A stretch of 50,792 nucleotides of DNA, taken from Roridomyces roridus (lineage: Eukaryota > Basidiomycota > Agaricomycetes > Agaricales > Mycenaceae). This document shows positions 1-10,659 of the stretch, piece by piece (the first letter of the stretch is position 1; each line of letters opens with the position of its first letter). Location: positions 1-50,792 of the forward strand of contig JARKIF010000210.1 in assembly GCA_029378245.1 (NCBI GenBank). The letters run 5' to 3'. A model generated the notes under the pieces. The model was not told where the DNA came from. It saw only the letters and a program-made list of their open reading frames with translations, and did no database searches. A program made the position numbers and the translations under genes.

Positions 1-1116
1 TCTTGAGGAATACAATTGGGTGCCAGGATATATAGGGCTCCAAGCGCACAAATGGGATTGAGCAAAGGACTAAGGATATTACCATATAAGGAAGGCTGCC
101 GAAGGAGTTGTAGCGATTCCGCAGTTGATATCAGAGAATTCTATCAAATTTGATGGCGGCGAATTGCGGCAGTAGGTGATGGCAACAACGCACTGCCGGC
201 AGTGCCGACCCCTCGCAACAAGAGACAAGTCCACTACCTTCCACTACCTTCCACTACGCCCTCACTGCCAATGTCTCACACCTCGTCGCCGCTCATAGGA
301 GACCCGCCACCGCACGTCGCCTGCCCGACACCGCTCATTCAAACCGCCAGACGTATGACACTGTCCACGTCGCCCGCTACACTGTAACACTGGCCACTCG
401 CACACGACATGCTGAGCGCTGAAGCTGGAGGATGGATGGTATCCAGCTCGTGGAGCTCTCAGGTGCGTCCTTAAATGCCTCCTGGCATGAATCTGTCCTG
501 ACGATTCGCAAGCCCATCATTCCTGCTGCTGTGTACCCCTGCCAACGCATCAACCGCTCGCCATACGTGTCTTCAATGGTAGGAGCAATGGCCACGACTT
601 CCGAGCTCGTCTTCAAGATACATTCAATACATGTCGTAGATACAACAAAGAATACAGAGTGCTGCCAATACAAAACGATACACTGCCAAAGTGCCGTCAG
701 GCCGAAGCCAGCCGGCGCGCCCATGTGAACACCAGATGAGCCGTGTCCTGGGCTCAGCCGGAGACCGGCTGGGCTCCAGCTGAGTGATCCAGCTAAGATT
801 TCCAGCTGCTAGCCGGCTGGCTACCCATGCCGACCGGCATGGGTGTGTCCAGCTGGAAATCTTGATTTGATATCCTGAGTCCGCTGAGTCCAGGGCAACA
901 GAATGACATTTTTTTGTGGATGTTCGTCGTTTACTATAAATCTTTCCGCCACAACAGACTCGAAATAATGCTGCTCTGAGGGAGAAGAAGTTGCCGACGA
1001 ATTGAGAAAAGATGCTAAGTCCTTTGCCGACGCACGGAGATCTCAAACCGCGTTGCCGTAAGTTAACCATCACGTCAATCACTCCACACTCCACCCCGGC
1101 GATGATTCGGCGCTCC
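1..1116. other. Gene-free left flank
   Basis: No convincing gene is visible. Short open frames occur on both strands but show no recognisable domain, intron pattern or family motif. Two small repeats are present: a 10-bp unit (ccactacctt) repeated about three times at 231-260, and a long hairpin at 795-863 listed separately. The stretch is probably decayed repeat DNA. Confidence 0.5.
795..863. repeat. Nested hairpin built from CCAGCTGG palindromes
   Basis: The arms aagatttccagctg (795-808) and cagctggaaatctt (850-863) are perfect 14-bp inverted repeats. Inside them lies a second stem, cccatgcc/ggcatggg, with a 4-nt loop. More CCAGCT/AGCTGG motifs lie just upstream (from about 745) and again at 2370-2560. 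This may be a subterminal region of a non-autonomous DNA transposon. No element ends or target duplication were found. Confidence 0.6.
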
Positions 1117-1125
1117 ATGGCAACC

Positions 1126-1617
1126 GAGGCACGACAGTTTAGTAGCGTTAGGCGTCATCACGCCTAACGATCATTCTTTGATGCCTAACATTTTCCGGTT
1201 GCCATGTGATTTTCAGCCTGTCCATCAACTGCCAAGAGTTTTTTGAAGACTCAGAATCCACTGTGAGTGGCGGTTAGACTCTGTTAGGTTGGGTGGGCAA
1301 GACACTTGAGTGGCCCCAAATCAGTGTTTCCCCCCCTTTTTCGCCAGTGAACGAAGAACTCAGAATCCACCGTGAGTGGCGGTTAGACTCTGTTAGGTTA
1401 GGTTGGGGATATATTTGAGTGGCCCCCAAATCAGTCCTCTCCCCCCCATTTTTGTCTGTGAATGGAAGGACTCAGAATCCACCATGAGAGGCAGACATAC
1501 AGTCATGGTAGTAGACAGCCAAGGACATGCCAAGGATAGGCGGCTTGCCAAGGTTAGGCATCAACGAGATTGTTAGGCGCCATCAGACGCCTAACGCTAC
1601 TAAAGTTGTATAGCCTC
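1126..1617. mobile_element. Mutator-type MITE, 492 bp, with 9-bp target duplication
   Basis: The left end (1126, gaggcacgacag...) and the reverse complement of the right end (ending 1617, ...tatagcctc) match over roughly 70 bp with small gaps. The core ttagtagcgttaggcg is identical in both arms. The nine bases atggcaacc occur directly before the element (1117-1125) and directly after it (1618-1626). A 9-bp duplication with long inverted ends is the signature of Mutator-like elements. The element encodes no protein, so it must have been moved in trans. A decayed MULE transposase lies 1 kb away (2580-5337), but its ends were not found, so kinship between the two is unproven. Each arm also contains an internal gttaggcg/cgcctaac hairpin. 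Confidence 0.85.
1249..1500. repeat. About 110-bp tandem repeat inside the MITE
   Basis: The unit starting actcagaatccac begins at 1249, 1358 and 1470, giving periods of 109 and 112 bp. Two full copies and a partial third are present. Each full copy carries gtgagtggcggttagactc followed by a C-rich run and a T-rich tail. The array makes up about half of the MITE interior. Confidence 0.8.
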
Positions 1618-1626
1618 ATGGCAACC

Positions 1627-2344
1627 ATAATCAATGGCGCGATTTCGGAGTCATTCTGATTCCTCCGTTCTTTCTTCCCTTCCCCACATCCTCCCCTCTG
1701 TCTCCCGTCCTCCAACAATCGGGGATGCCCACGGCGGTCACCTCATGTCCAAGCTCTTGAAAGGTCTTTCCTTCAAGCCGTGACCCCTCAATATGTCCAG
1801 TTTTCAAGCGGAGCCGCGAAGTCTATCTGGCCACCTTGGACGTGTTCCCCTGCCGTCGCTGGCCTCCTTTCAAGACCCGAGCTCCAAACCCTCTGCCCCA
1901 TTCCTCCATGCCGAACTCTCTCCAAGAAACTCCAAGCAAGTGTCAAGACTCAATTTCAAGCCTGGAAGCTGGCGGTGTCGTAGTTATCTCGTTTCAAGTC
2001 ACGGTGCTGTCCTGCCTTCTACCTTCAAGTTTTCCTCCCACCTTCCCTTCGAAACCAATGCCCCGGGGTCCGTTGCGCAGCATCAAGTTCCGCCGAATGC
2101 TTCTCCTTCATCAACGCCTCTCCGCACTCTCCCGCTGTCATTCCTTGATCTTATGTCTCTTTACACCGCCTTCAAGGTCTTCCAACGCTGTCGACATTCC
2201 CGTCTCATCTTGATGGCAAGTCTATTCCCGCTCAGCTCTACTCGATGTCCTCAGCTGTACTCGATGTCCTGTATGTTATGTATGTAGATTTGAATTTGAA
2301 TTTTTTTGCTCTACCTCGAAGTGTGACAAATAGTTTTTTGAACG
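1627..2344. other. Pyrimidine-rich stretch without a recognised gene
   Basis: The plus strand is strongly C/T-rich and the word TTCAAG or TTTCAAG recurs about eight times between 1768 and 2180. Overlapping open frames of 125-164 codons exist, but in two frames at once, which suggests biased composition rather than coding. No domain is recognisable. It may be a relic of a transposon untranslated region. Confidence 0.35.
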
Positions 2345-2579
2345 CCGGGGTACGGGTATAGCTAGGGGTGGTCACCAGTTGACTCCGCCCATGGTGGCCA
2401 GCTAATCTGGCCAGCCAATACCAGCTAAAGCTGGACCCACCCTGGCCCCATTGAAGATGAGAGCTGGGACCCACCTTGCTACCAGCCCGAGTCCATCCAT
2501 CAGCGACATGCGGAACACATATCGCCGCCAGCTGCCGGTCAGCTGGCCGCACTCTGGCGGTGTACAGAAACGGATTAAG
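2345..2579. repeat. CCAGCT-rich palindromic cluster
   Basis: Repeated ccagct/agctgg words (for example gccagctaatctggccagcc at 2398-2417) resemble the cluster at 745-863. The segment lies just downstream of the decayed MULE transposase and may be its terminal region or a separate non-autonomous element. No matching inverted end was found. Confidence 0.4.
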
Positions 2580-5337
2580 TCACGCGCAGGGGCGTGCGCT
2601 GGGGATAGTACAATGTGTATGGGTCGTATGGCACCTGCTGTGGAGGCGCGTATGGGTTGTATGGTAATTGGTGTGGAGGGTACGGTTGTATGGTAATTGG
2701 TGTGGAGGGTACGGGTTGTATGGGAGTTGCTGTGGATAGGGAGGGTAGTTAGGAGGGAGTGGATGGCCGGGTCTCATGTACGGTGGTGCCACTGCTTGTT
2801 GGGAATACGGAGCGGGCACATGGAGTGGAATGTTCGATGGACCAGCGACGGGCGGTGGAGGCGGGCGGGGAGGCGCGGGTGCTGGTGGAGCTTGAGGAGT
2901 TCGGGCTGCCGCTTTGCCATCGATCCTGAAGGCAGACATCAGGTTGTGGAATGGTGACTGGGCGTTAACACGTACCTCGGTGCCTTCAAGCCACTGCTCT
3001 GGCCGAGCGCCGTAGGCTGCATCTCCCGCGGGCTTCCGCTTCGTCTTGAAACCTGGAAGCATAGCCGCGTGAGTTTCCTTGAACGAGGATTTGGCGTTCG
3101 GTGGATGTTTGGAGAGGAAGGCATCACGCCGCCATTGTCCGTCGCGAGCAGCATTGCGTCGACTACCTCCTCCAAGTCTCCAAAGGCTGAGACTTCGTCT
3201 TCTGGCTGGGGTGACGGAGACGTGCCGCCAAGCGCTCCAGCTTTTCGGCCATAGCGATGTGAGGGGGTTTGCTGGGCGCCTGGAACAGCTGCGGTACCAT
3301 CTCTTCCTCAGGCTCGCTGTCGGGCTCCGATTCCGTATTAGACGTGGTGGGAGGGAGGTGAGGCTGGGTACGTGCGGAGAGAGTGTGGACGATCCTTCGG
3401 TGACACCTCGCCGAAGAGGGTCTGTACAGCGCAGATGTGCTTACAGAAGTTGATCAGGGGTAGTCGGCGCATGGTGCAAGTGTACTTGTCGAGGTCCACG
3501 TCGTAGCTCTTGCCCACGACGACTTTGAGGGAACGATGTAAGCGAGAATCCGTGGTGGCCTTGATCTCGTCCTGGGAATACACCTTTGCCTTGAGGATGA
3601 GTCCTGCCGCTTCTTCGACTCGATATCCGGTCCCTCGAATCCACAGTCCTGCCGGCGCTGTTTTAGGCGATAGTAGGCGTGTACGTCATTCACCAGCTTC
3701 TCGGAGGAGGTGGTCGATGCGCCGGTTTCGCTTGTTCTCCAAGAACTTGCCCTTGAAACGTGATGCCATCTGAGATACTGTCAGTATGCAAGAGAAGAAC
3801 GGGCGAGGACACGTACGCCTCAACGAGCATGTTGGTGCAGACTGCTCGAAGATGCTGCGATCTTTCCGTAGATTGCGGACCACATCTTGACCACCGCCTC
3901 GTCCATCCAGACCTCCTTCAAATACGTCACAAAGCTGGAAGGCGCCATCTGCTGGATTTTCTGCCAAGCAGCGTCAAAATCTTGCTGCGTCGTCATTCGG
4001 GCCATTGCTTGAGGACAACCCAGAGCGCCTCGTTGTGCTCAATCTTGAACCGCTGCTGCCAGGCATGGAGGACGTGCCACCAGCACAGAAGGATCACTGT
4101 CAGCGCGGTCCCCCACGCCCTCCTGCACGCGTTGATCTGCGCTTTGTCGAAGTCGGTCATGATGTGCCGGGGGATGATGGTCGGGGAGCGCAGCTTGACG
4201 AGGGATAGAAAGTAGTGGATCGTGTCGGCTGTTCCGCTCGAGGCGAGCATCCACGCCACGGGGATACCTGTCACAGACTGTCAGTCATGCACGACAACGA
4301 GCAGTAAGAGGCATACCATGAGCCCATTTGTCACGAACCATGATAGTCGTCAGATTCAGATTTTCGTACATAGTAACGTTGTGCGTCGCGTCGATGCAGA
4401 TGAGGGATTCACCATTTTCTCGGTATTTGCGTTGTTGCCAGGGTGATTGGATCATGAGCGTGAAGACATCGGAATCGAGGCCAGAGTTGGAAGGCGGCGG
4501 ATCTGTCTTGCATTTGAAGCCCAAGAGATAACCCTTTTCTCGCAGATTGGCAACCCAGCGAATCGTAGATTGGCCGTCGTCGGGTGAAGCCGAATTGTCT
4601 CTGCCTCGATGTCCTTCTCTATCTTTCTGATGTCGCGTAGCTGTATGAATTCAGTTCTTGAGGCCGTCATCGTTTCGTCGTCGTCGCGGTCAAGGAAATC
4701 GTCATTGTCGTAAACGCCGTTCAACACCATCTCAAGCTGAGAACATGATTGTGAAGCTGCACGCCTTGCATCGTCATGATGCCACTCACAATCTTTCCGA
4801 TGAGACCTTAAGTCTCAGCATCCCAGCGATAAACTCCCGCGTCTCCTTCGGAATGCGTGTATAAGGCAGGTTTTCCCTTCCCAACGGGTGGTCATGGTCT
4901 TCGATGTAGCGACCGAGTACAGTCGTGCGACCGGGGTAACGTTTGACAGTGAGGGAGCAACCACATTCGGTACGTTTTGAAGCAATCTTGCGCGCTCGTT
5001 TGGGGGCAGTTCGAATGTATGCCTTCTTGCCGCCGGTGCCACCGCGAGTACAAACGTAGCGTGTCTTGGCTTCGTATTGGGGAAGTTTGGTGACTGTACC
5101 GTTGCTACCGAACTGGATGGATTTGTTGGCCTCTTCACGCGACATCCATTGCTGGAAGGAAGGCCAGTCGTCCCAGCGCAGTGTATACTCGTTCTTAGCA
5201 GAGTCGTAGTCAAAAGAGCCTCGCTCGCGACGCACCACGGGTGTCGATATGGAAGGAGAAGGAGGCGCACTGGGCGCACGAAATGTAAACTCGCCCTGCG
5301 GAGGACCCGTCGAAATCGGGCCTCGGCGAGCGTCCAT
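2580..5337 (-). pseudogene. FAR1-like MULE (Mutator) transposase, decayed
   Basis: This is the remains of a Mutator-like transposase. Reading from the best start (Met at 5337), an N-terminal DNA-binding region has a Cys/His pattern (TECGCSLTVKR, then EDHDHPLGR). Next comes the MULE DDE core: LICIDATHN near 4410, then IMTDFDKAQINA and CWWHVLHAWQQ near 4080-4170. A SWIM zinc finger (CxC...CKH) lies near 3440-3490, followed by a proline-rich tail. A clean 49-bp intron splits the core (RDKWAHG to IPVAWML, near 4268-4316). Frames change at least five times without a plausible intron, near 4598, 3995, 3765, 3705 and 3475-3600, so the gene is almost certainly dead. The family call is secure from the core motifs. 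Element ends and target duplication were not found. Confidence 0.85.
2590..2740 (-). repeat. About 30-bp tandem repeat encoding a Tyr/Pro-rich tail
   Basis: The plus-strand unit gttgtatggtaattggtgtg recurs with about 30-bp spacing. Read on the minus strand it encodes a Pro/Tyr/Gln-rich C-terminal tail (QLPYNPYPPHQLPYN) of the MULE transposase remnant. Unequal crossing-over within this array probably varies tail length between copies. Confidence 0.6.
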
Positions 5338-5641
5338 GGCGGCCGCGTTGAGGCCCGCGAGGTCTAGCCACGTTGATGACAGTGCGCAAGGTGGTGGCAA
5401 GATGAAAGAAGAGCGGTGATCACGATCTTGAGCATACGACAATTTGCAATAAAATTGTATGTATTCAAGACTCTACGCTACTCTACTCTACTACTCGTGC
5501 ATATACTTTACATTGACATAATGATACGTATGGTAGACATTGCAAAAAGGAGAAATCCACATCTGTATAGGATTCAGGAAACGAAGACGAACGAGGAGGA
5601 AGACACACAGACCTTGCTAGACGAACGCTTTGGCGCGCCCG
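5338..5641. other. Spacer between MULE remnant and the interrupted zinc-finger gene
   Basis: No gene is seen. The spacer separates the 5' end of the MULE transposase from the severed 3' end of the Cys-rich gene, both on the minus strand. It is A/T-richer than its neighbours, so it probably holds the transposase promoter and the terminator of the upstream gene. Confidence 0.4.
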
Positions 5642-5796
5642 TCAACGGCTGGAGGAGGAGGAAGAGGAGGAGGAAGATGGTGTGAACTGGAAAAGACGTT
5701 CTGGGAGCTCGGGTGAAGGACTGTGTGCTGGTAGACTAGAGATTCGCGACGTTGATGCGACGGGCGGAGGGGACGGCGCGAAAAGGCCACGAGCAC
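5642..5796 (-). pseudogene. Severed 3' end of the Cys-rich gene interrupted by the CACTA element
   Basis: If the CACTA element and one copy of its 3-bp target duplication are removed, the frame of the gene ending at 10882 runs straight into this segment. It stays open for about 50 codons to a TGA at 5644-5642. The predicted tail is Pro/Ser-rich and ends in a serine run. Continuity of frame across the insertion is direct sequence evidence that this is the lost C-terminus. It is now about 5 kb from its body. Confidence 0.7.
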
Positions 5797-5930
5797 CACT
5801 GGGGATGTCAAAGTACCTGGAATCCAGGTACCGACACCCTGACTGTCAGGTTTCAGTATGTTTTGACCTGGATATCGTTTCAGGTAGTCGAGCTTTCAGG
5901 TACTTTTTCCAGGTGTCTTCCGGAGCTGAA
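5797..5930. repeat. CACTA left terminal inverted repeat and subterminal repeats
   Basis: The terminal repeat covers about 5797-5828 and pairs with 10847-10878. It is followed by repeated words such as cctggaatccagg, tgtcaggtttcag, gacctggatatcg and tttcaggtac. In CACTA elements such repeats bind the accessory or transposase protein. Confidence 0.8.
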
Positions 5931-5988
5931 TTGAACACGGTGAACTTGGAGCGTGAAAATGTATACAAGTAAAATACAACAAATTGAA

Positions 5989-8900
5989 TCATTCTTCGTC
6001 CTCCTCCCCTGCTCCCATGGCATCCTGACGCTCGCACAGTGCCCATCGTGGCGGACCAGACTCGTGGTCGGGAATACGCGCCACAAGACAGCTCAGATCA
6101 TCGACATCAACAACTTCAATCGGCGCGGTATCTTTATAGTATGGTATTCCCAGACGCTTGCTCTTGCCAAGCAATTTGACGGGGCGTATGATGGCGAGCC
6201 AAACGGTGCGAGCTTGCTGAACGAGGTGGCCTTTGTCGTCTGGAACAGCTGGGATGTTGGCGTGAAACTCGAGCACGCGCAAAAGCTGGCCGTACACAAT
6301 CTCCCGTTGAAGAAGCACTGGTTTGTGGCGAAAGTTCCGATTGGCGTCGACCTCATGCGAGTACTTGAATCAAATGTAAGTAAGCTTGAGCAAAACCATG
6401 ATCTCTGCACGAACCTTGATGAATGAGGCTTCACGGGTCATATTCTTTTCCGAGGAGGTGACAAGATCAGCTCCTCGAATTTTGTCGCCGCCCCCGAGGA
6501 ACGAAATCTTTCCCCACTGTGAAACCTCATCAGGAATACATCCACTCACCTCGTCTTCCGAGACCTCGAACGTCCGCAGTAGGTAGTTCTTGACTGCCTT
6601 CAAAACAGGAGCTCCGAGTGGTGCACGGATGTTGGGCCGGAGGACACAAATATCAGGGTCTGTGGAGGTGGGTCAATTCTGCAAATTCAGAAAGAATTGA
6701 CTCACAACTCGCGATGGTGTGGCCTCGACTTTCTTCCTCTCGACCATCTGAGAGGTCAAGCTCGTCGGACAGCTGATACTTGAGCTTGATAACATTATTT
6801 TGGGCGATTTCACGAAGACGGCGGGCAAAACTGGCGTAGGGGTTCTTGCGACTCTTACTGGAGCGCACGAGGAAGCCTACAAAGCGCTCGGTGACATAAT
6901 TCCAATAGCACCACATCGGCCCAGCGTTGAGAATATCGTCGGGGATGTGGAGCATGGCATGGAGAGTCAGAGTGCATGCAGACAGACGCTCGGGATCGTA
7001 CTGATAGTAGTATCTATACAGAAGTTAGAAAAGTACGCAAGCAGTCGGTAAACTCACTTTTCAAAGTCCTCAACCCATTTAGCGATGCGCGCGCGGAGTT
7101 CGTTGTCGATATAATCGCGATCAAGCGATAAACTGAGGCAGTCATCGAATATACTGACCAAATCAAGGAAGTGCTTGTAGTATTTAGGCTTCCGAAATCG
7201 ATCACGAAGCAAAACGGGCCCAAGAAGCGTGGTGAAGAGAGTGTACGATTCAGCAGTGAAATAGTGCAGCTGAGTGGCAAGGTTCGGAACACGGGCACCA
7301 AATGCGGCGGGAGTGGTATCACCCGCAGCGACGCAGGCATTTCCAACCTGGGTAACAGTGGTCGGCTCAAGCATATACTCCTCTTTCCCCTCGTCAAGAC
7401 CCTTGAACGCTCCCATCCAGAGGGACAGGAGGTTTTTGACGATGTTCTCGGGAATGAGATGCATGAGATCATGTCCAAAGCACTCGGGAAACGAGAGGCT
7501 GGAGAGCGTGGCGAGGCCGTTAGATGACAACAGGTTGAATGAAGAAAAGAATCTCACCAGTAGCTTTCGCACGAGCCTCGGCCTGAGCGTCGGTCGCTGC
7601 CGTCTCAACTGAAACAGCGTCGTCAATGAATTCATCGTGAGTCCGAAGTGGAAGGCTGAAGGGATCATATGATTCTCCGTCTGGGCGGCGCAATGGCACA
7701 TAGTTGGTCTTGCCACCGCCGGCGACGTTACGGACACCACGGATTTTGCACGCACGGCACGGGTAAATGGTGTTTGGGCCCTTCATGCGCATGAGCTTGG
7801 CCATGGCGGGCATGCCACCAAAGACGCGAATGAGGTACGCGCGCAGCGAGAACATGCGATCGGTACGCGCATTGTAGGTCGCAACACCACGAGATAACCG
7901 CCAGAGCTCATCGCGAAGGGGGATGAGGAAGGAGTCGAGATCCTTGGGCTCACGTGGGCCCGGGATGACTCCGAAGCACAAGACGTTGCCGAGGAGGAAG
8001 CGCAGCTCGGGCTTGAGGTTATACAGAACCCCAAGCAGCGGCCAGCACGTCGACTTGCGATTTTTGAACGGACAAACCCCATCCGCGCTCAACCCCATCG
8101 CAATATCGGTGTCCTGGTCGAAGAACAAGTGGGAGAAAATCTCATCCTCGACGCGGACGTGGCGGCGGCGAAGTCGACGGTAGTGGAGCGAGTCGAAGAT
8201 ATCTGTGATTTTACCAGTCTTGGGGGTGAAGCCGGCACGGTACAGCAACTCCTCGCACATCTTCTTATCTGAGAAGAGCGCTTGGAGCCGTGGAATGAGA
8301 GGAAGATAGTGGAATGTCGCCCGAGCACGCCCACGGGCGTCATAGTGAGGCCCGTCACAATAGGGACACTTGTCGAGGTCGGCGTACGGACCGACGAAGC
8401 AGCAGCACGATTCTTTGCAGCAATCGTATGGGACGGGTTTGAGATCAGAAAGGAAGTTGATTTGAGACTGTAGTTTCGAGAGCGAGGGGAGATCGTGAAG
8501 CTGAGGAAATGCCCGCCGCATCTTTGCGTATGTGCGGGAGCCGAGATCGACATTGACCTTGAAATTGTGGGCCCGAATAGCATTCATGGCGCTGTCGGAC
8601 AAACGACTCTCTACACAGGTCAGCCATAGATCCTTGGATGGCTATAGTCGAGTACTCACCCCGCTGCGTTGCCTCCGAAATGAATATACCCTCGAGCAAC
8701 TCAGCCGCAGTGAGGTTGTGCTGAGTGAGGAGTTCCTCATCCAGCTCCGGGTCAAAATCCTCCTCGTCTTGTTCGACGAGGAGAGGCGGGGCGTCGGAGA
8801 TTAAATCTTCGTCCTCCTCATCGCTGTCCGAGTCTGCAGTCTCGGCGCGGACAACTCGTGGGCGCGTGGTGGGAAGAGCAGCCGGCGGGGATGGAGCGGA

Positions 8901-9255
8901 ATCGAAAGCCGAGGGAGGTGGTGGGTCGTCGAGATCCATAGCGGTGAAATCAGGCTGAGGTTCGACGGCAGGACGTGAGGGAGAGTCCTTAGTATCTGTG
9001 ACTCGTTGTCAGCTAACTCCAGGATTTGTATGCAAATCACGCACCACGGCGAGCCGGCTTATGAGGAGGTGGCTCTCCATCTTCGCTCTCAGTGCCCTCG
9101 CTACCCCGCTTCCGCTTCTTGTACTTGTCGAAGACGCGCGAGGTGAGATTGACGGCAGCCCGATAGATCTTGATTCGCTGACTCCCCCCTCCTCGGAGAT
9201 GGTTCTGGTGGGTTTTGGAAGAGACATTCTGCTTGCAGCAGGAGCAGTAGACCAT
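5989..9255 (-). CDS. Tnp2-like CACTA transposase (Transposase_21 family)
   Basis: This gene encodes the transposase that would cut and paste the surrounding element. Start is Met at 9255 (MVYCSCCKQ), with an N-terminal Cys-rich CxC-type segment, then an acidic linker. The core follows (about 8600-7530): CCKESCCCFVGPYADLDKCPYC, then DIAMGLSADGVCPFKN, VIPGPREPKDLDSFL and YPCRACKIRG, all hallmark Tnp2 motifs. Next comes a region comparable to the DUF4218-like part of plant CACTA proteins (LTLHAMLHIPDDIL...CYWNYVTERFVG, about 6950-6650). The stop is at 5989. At least five GT-AG introns are supported by frame continuity, for example after ARRG near 9045, ATQR near 8655, KATG near 7550 and FIK near 6410. 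No disabling stop was found after splicing. Expected length is about 900 residues. Confidence 0.85.
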
Positions 9256-9621
9256 GGTAGATGTTAGATGTCTTTCGGTGTTTGTAGTAGTAGTAGAGTG
9301 CAAGGCGCGTTTGGACGTGAAGTCGAATATCACGAGGTGGTGTGGAGTAGAGTGATGTCACACTTACATCATCACCCACCTCTTCCTGCTGCGCATCCAC
9401 CATCTCGCCTCCGCCTCTCACGTTCGCTGTACCTCCACGCTGGCCGTCCCAGTCCTCGACGCTGCCTGGACCTATGTCTCTGGCGCGGTGCATGACCCCG
9501 CTGGTCGGCTTGACGCAATTACGCACCCGTGGGGCCCGCTCCACCGACTCCACCGCTTAGCGACTTGCCTCAAGTGAATATAAAGGTGCGTTGGGCGGCC
9601 AAGACGCTCACATATCTTCTC
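9256..9621. promoter_or_regulatory. Shared divergent promoter region of the two CACTA genes
   Basis: The 366 bp between the minus-strand transposase start (9255) and the plus-strand second gene start (9622) must contain both promoters. A gaatataaagg motif at 9576-9586 is a plausible TATA box about 40 bp upstream of the plus-strand start. No equally good TATA was picked for the transposase. Confidence 0.5.
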
Positions 9622-10591
9622 ATGGCTCGTAATAAGGAGAATCATCCCCCCGACCCCAAGCGGCCGCAAGCCCAGGCCAAGTCCAGCAACGCCAATGCCT
9701 CGTCTACGGCACCCGAGGACGAGGGATCGCGGGTCACGGAACTCGAAGGTGTGTGGCTGAGCACGTTTCCACCGCAGAACATTCAGTTCCTCCCAGCTCT
9801 TCTCCAAGAGTCTCAAGACCAGCTGCGTAAACTCCAACAGTCCCAGAAACGCCACAAATCGTCCAAACGTGCCCATCGAGTCAAGGACGGCAGCATCCCT
9901 GTTCCACCACACTCCTCCGACGCCAAGCTCGGAGACATAAAGTCTCAGTTGGGATACACACCGAAGCAGTGGAGAGCGCTCCGGGTGCGTCACACGCCGT
10001 TCTGCCTTTTTCTTCATTAACCTCGTTGACAGGCATGCGCCCGAGACTCTATGCGTGGTGCCTGCCTCAGTTGGGATCGCGGCTGGAAAGCCCAGTCAAC
10101 CACCAAGCTCGGTACAGTCTACAAAGTGGTACTTGAGTACTCACAGCGTCAGATCGAGGACAACTTTCCCGAGCTCCGTCGTTTCGAGGGACAGTGGGCT
10201 GTCAATCGGAATCGTCAAGGACGTGTGGGACAACCGCAAGATGTACGTCAACTGTGTTGACAATCCGGAGACGTACATTGGACGCCGCGCCGCCGCGAGG
10301 ACGGGTGAGTCTTCCTCATCCCGCGCAGACTCCCCTCCTCGCGGCACTCCGGAGCCGAGTCCTCACCCATCGCCTCGCCGCTCTCCCAGCCCGGGCCCGT
10401 CCGCACCACGTCATGTCCCACATCCTCGGCCCCTCCGCGCCCCGCCTTCTACGGACGATGAATCCGGCGACGACCTTCTCAACTTCTCGGATGACGGTGC
10501 GGCGAATCAAGAGCATGTGACTGAGAAGGCGAAGGGGAAGCGGCCTGCGGGATCGGATGGGCGCCCGTCAACGAAGCGGCGCAAGCAGTAG
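9622..10591 (+). pseudogene. Second CACTA gene, possible accessory DNA-binding protein
   Basis: The frame starts at MARNKENHPPDP. It is rich in charged residues, with a helical segment near residues 50-90 (FLPALLQESQDQLRKLQQSQK). An intron at about 9988-10032 joins WRALR to ACARDSMRG. After EGQWAVN (about 10205) the frame shifts by one base to VKDVWDNRKMYVNC, with no intron-sized gap. The copy therefore looks frameshifted, unless a non-canonical intron is used. The C-terminus is Pro/Ser-rich and then basic (STKRRKQ), like a nuclear protein. Accessory proteins that bind subterminal repeats are known in CACTA elements. That role here is inferred from position only. The family itself was not recognised. 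Confidence 0.6.
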
Positions 10592-10659
10592 ATGCTTCGA
10601 TATTTTCAATGTAATTTGTACGAAAATTCAGTAGTATTTTGACCAATGTTCCCCGCTGT

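Noticed and set aside
1249..1500. Spaced direct repeats considered as a CRISPR-like array
   Set aside because: The organism is eukaryotic, and the repeats are contiguous 110-bp tandem units inside a MITE, with no separate spacers.
1793..2287. 164-codon plus-strand frame
   Set aside because: Two overlapping frames are open at once in a pyrimidine-rich stretch with repeated TTCAAG words, so openness is explained by composition. No domain was seen.
745..2560. The two CCAGCT clusters as the inverted ends of one element
   Set aside because: Their sequences do not align as inverted repeats and a complete MITE lies between them.
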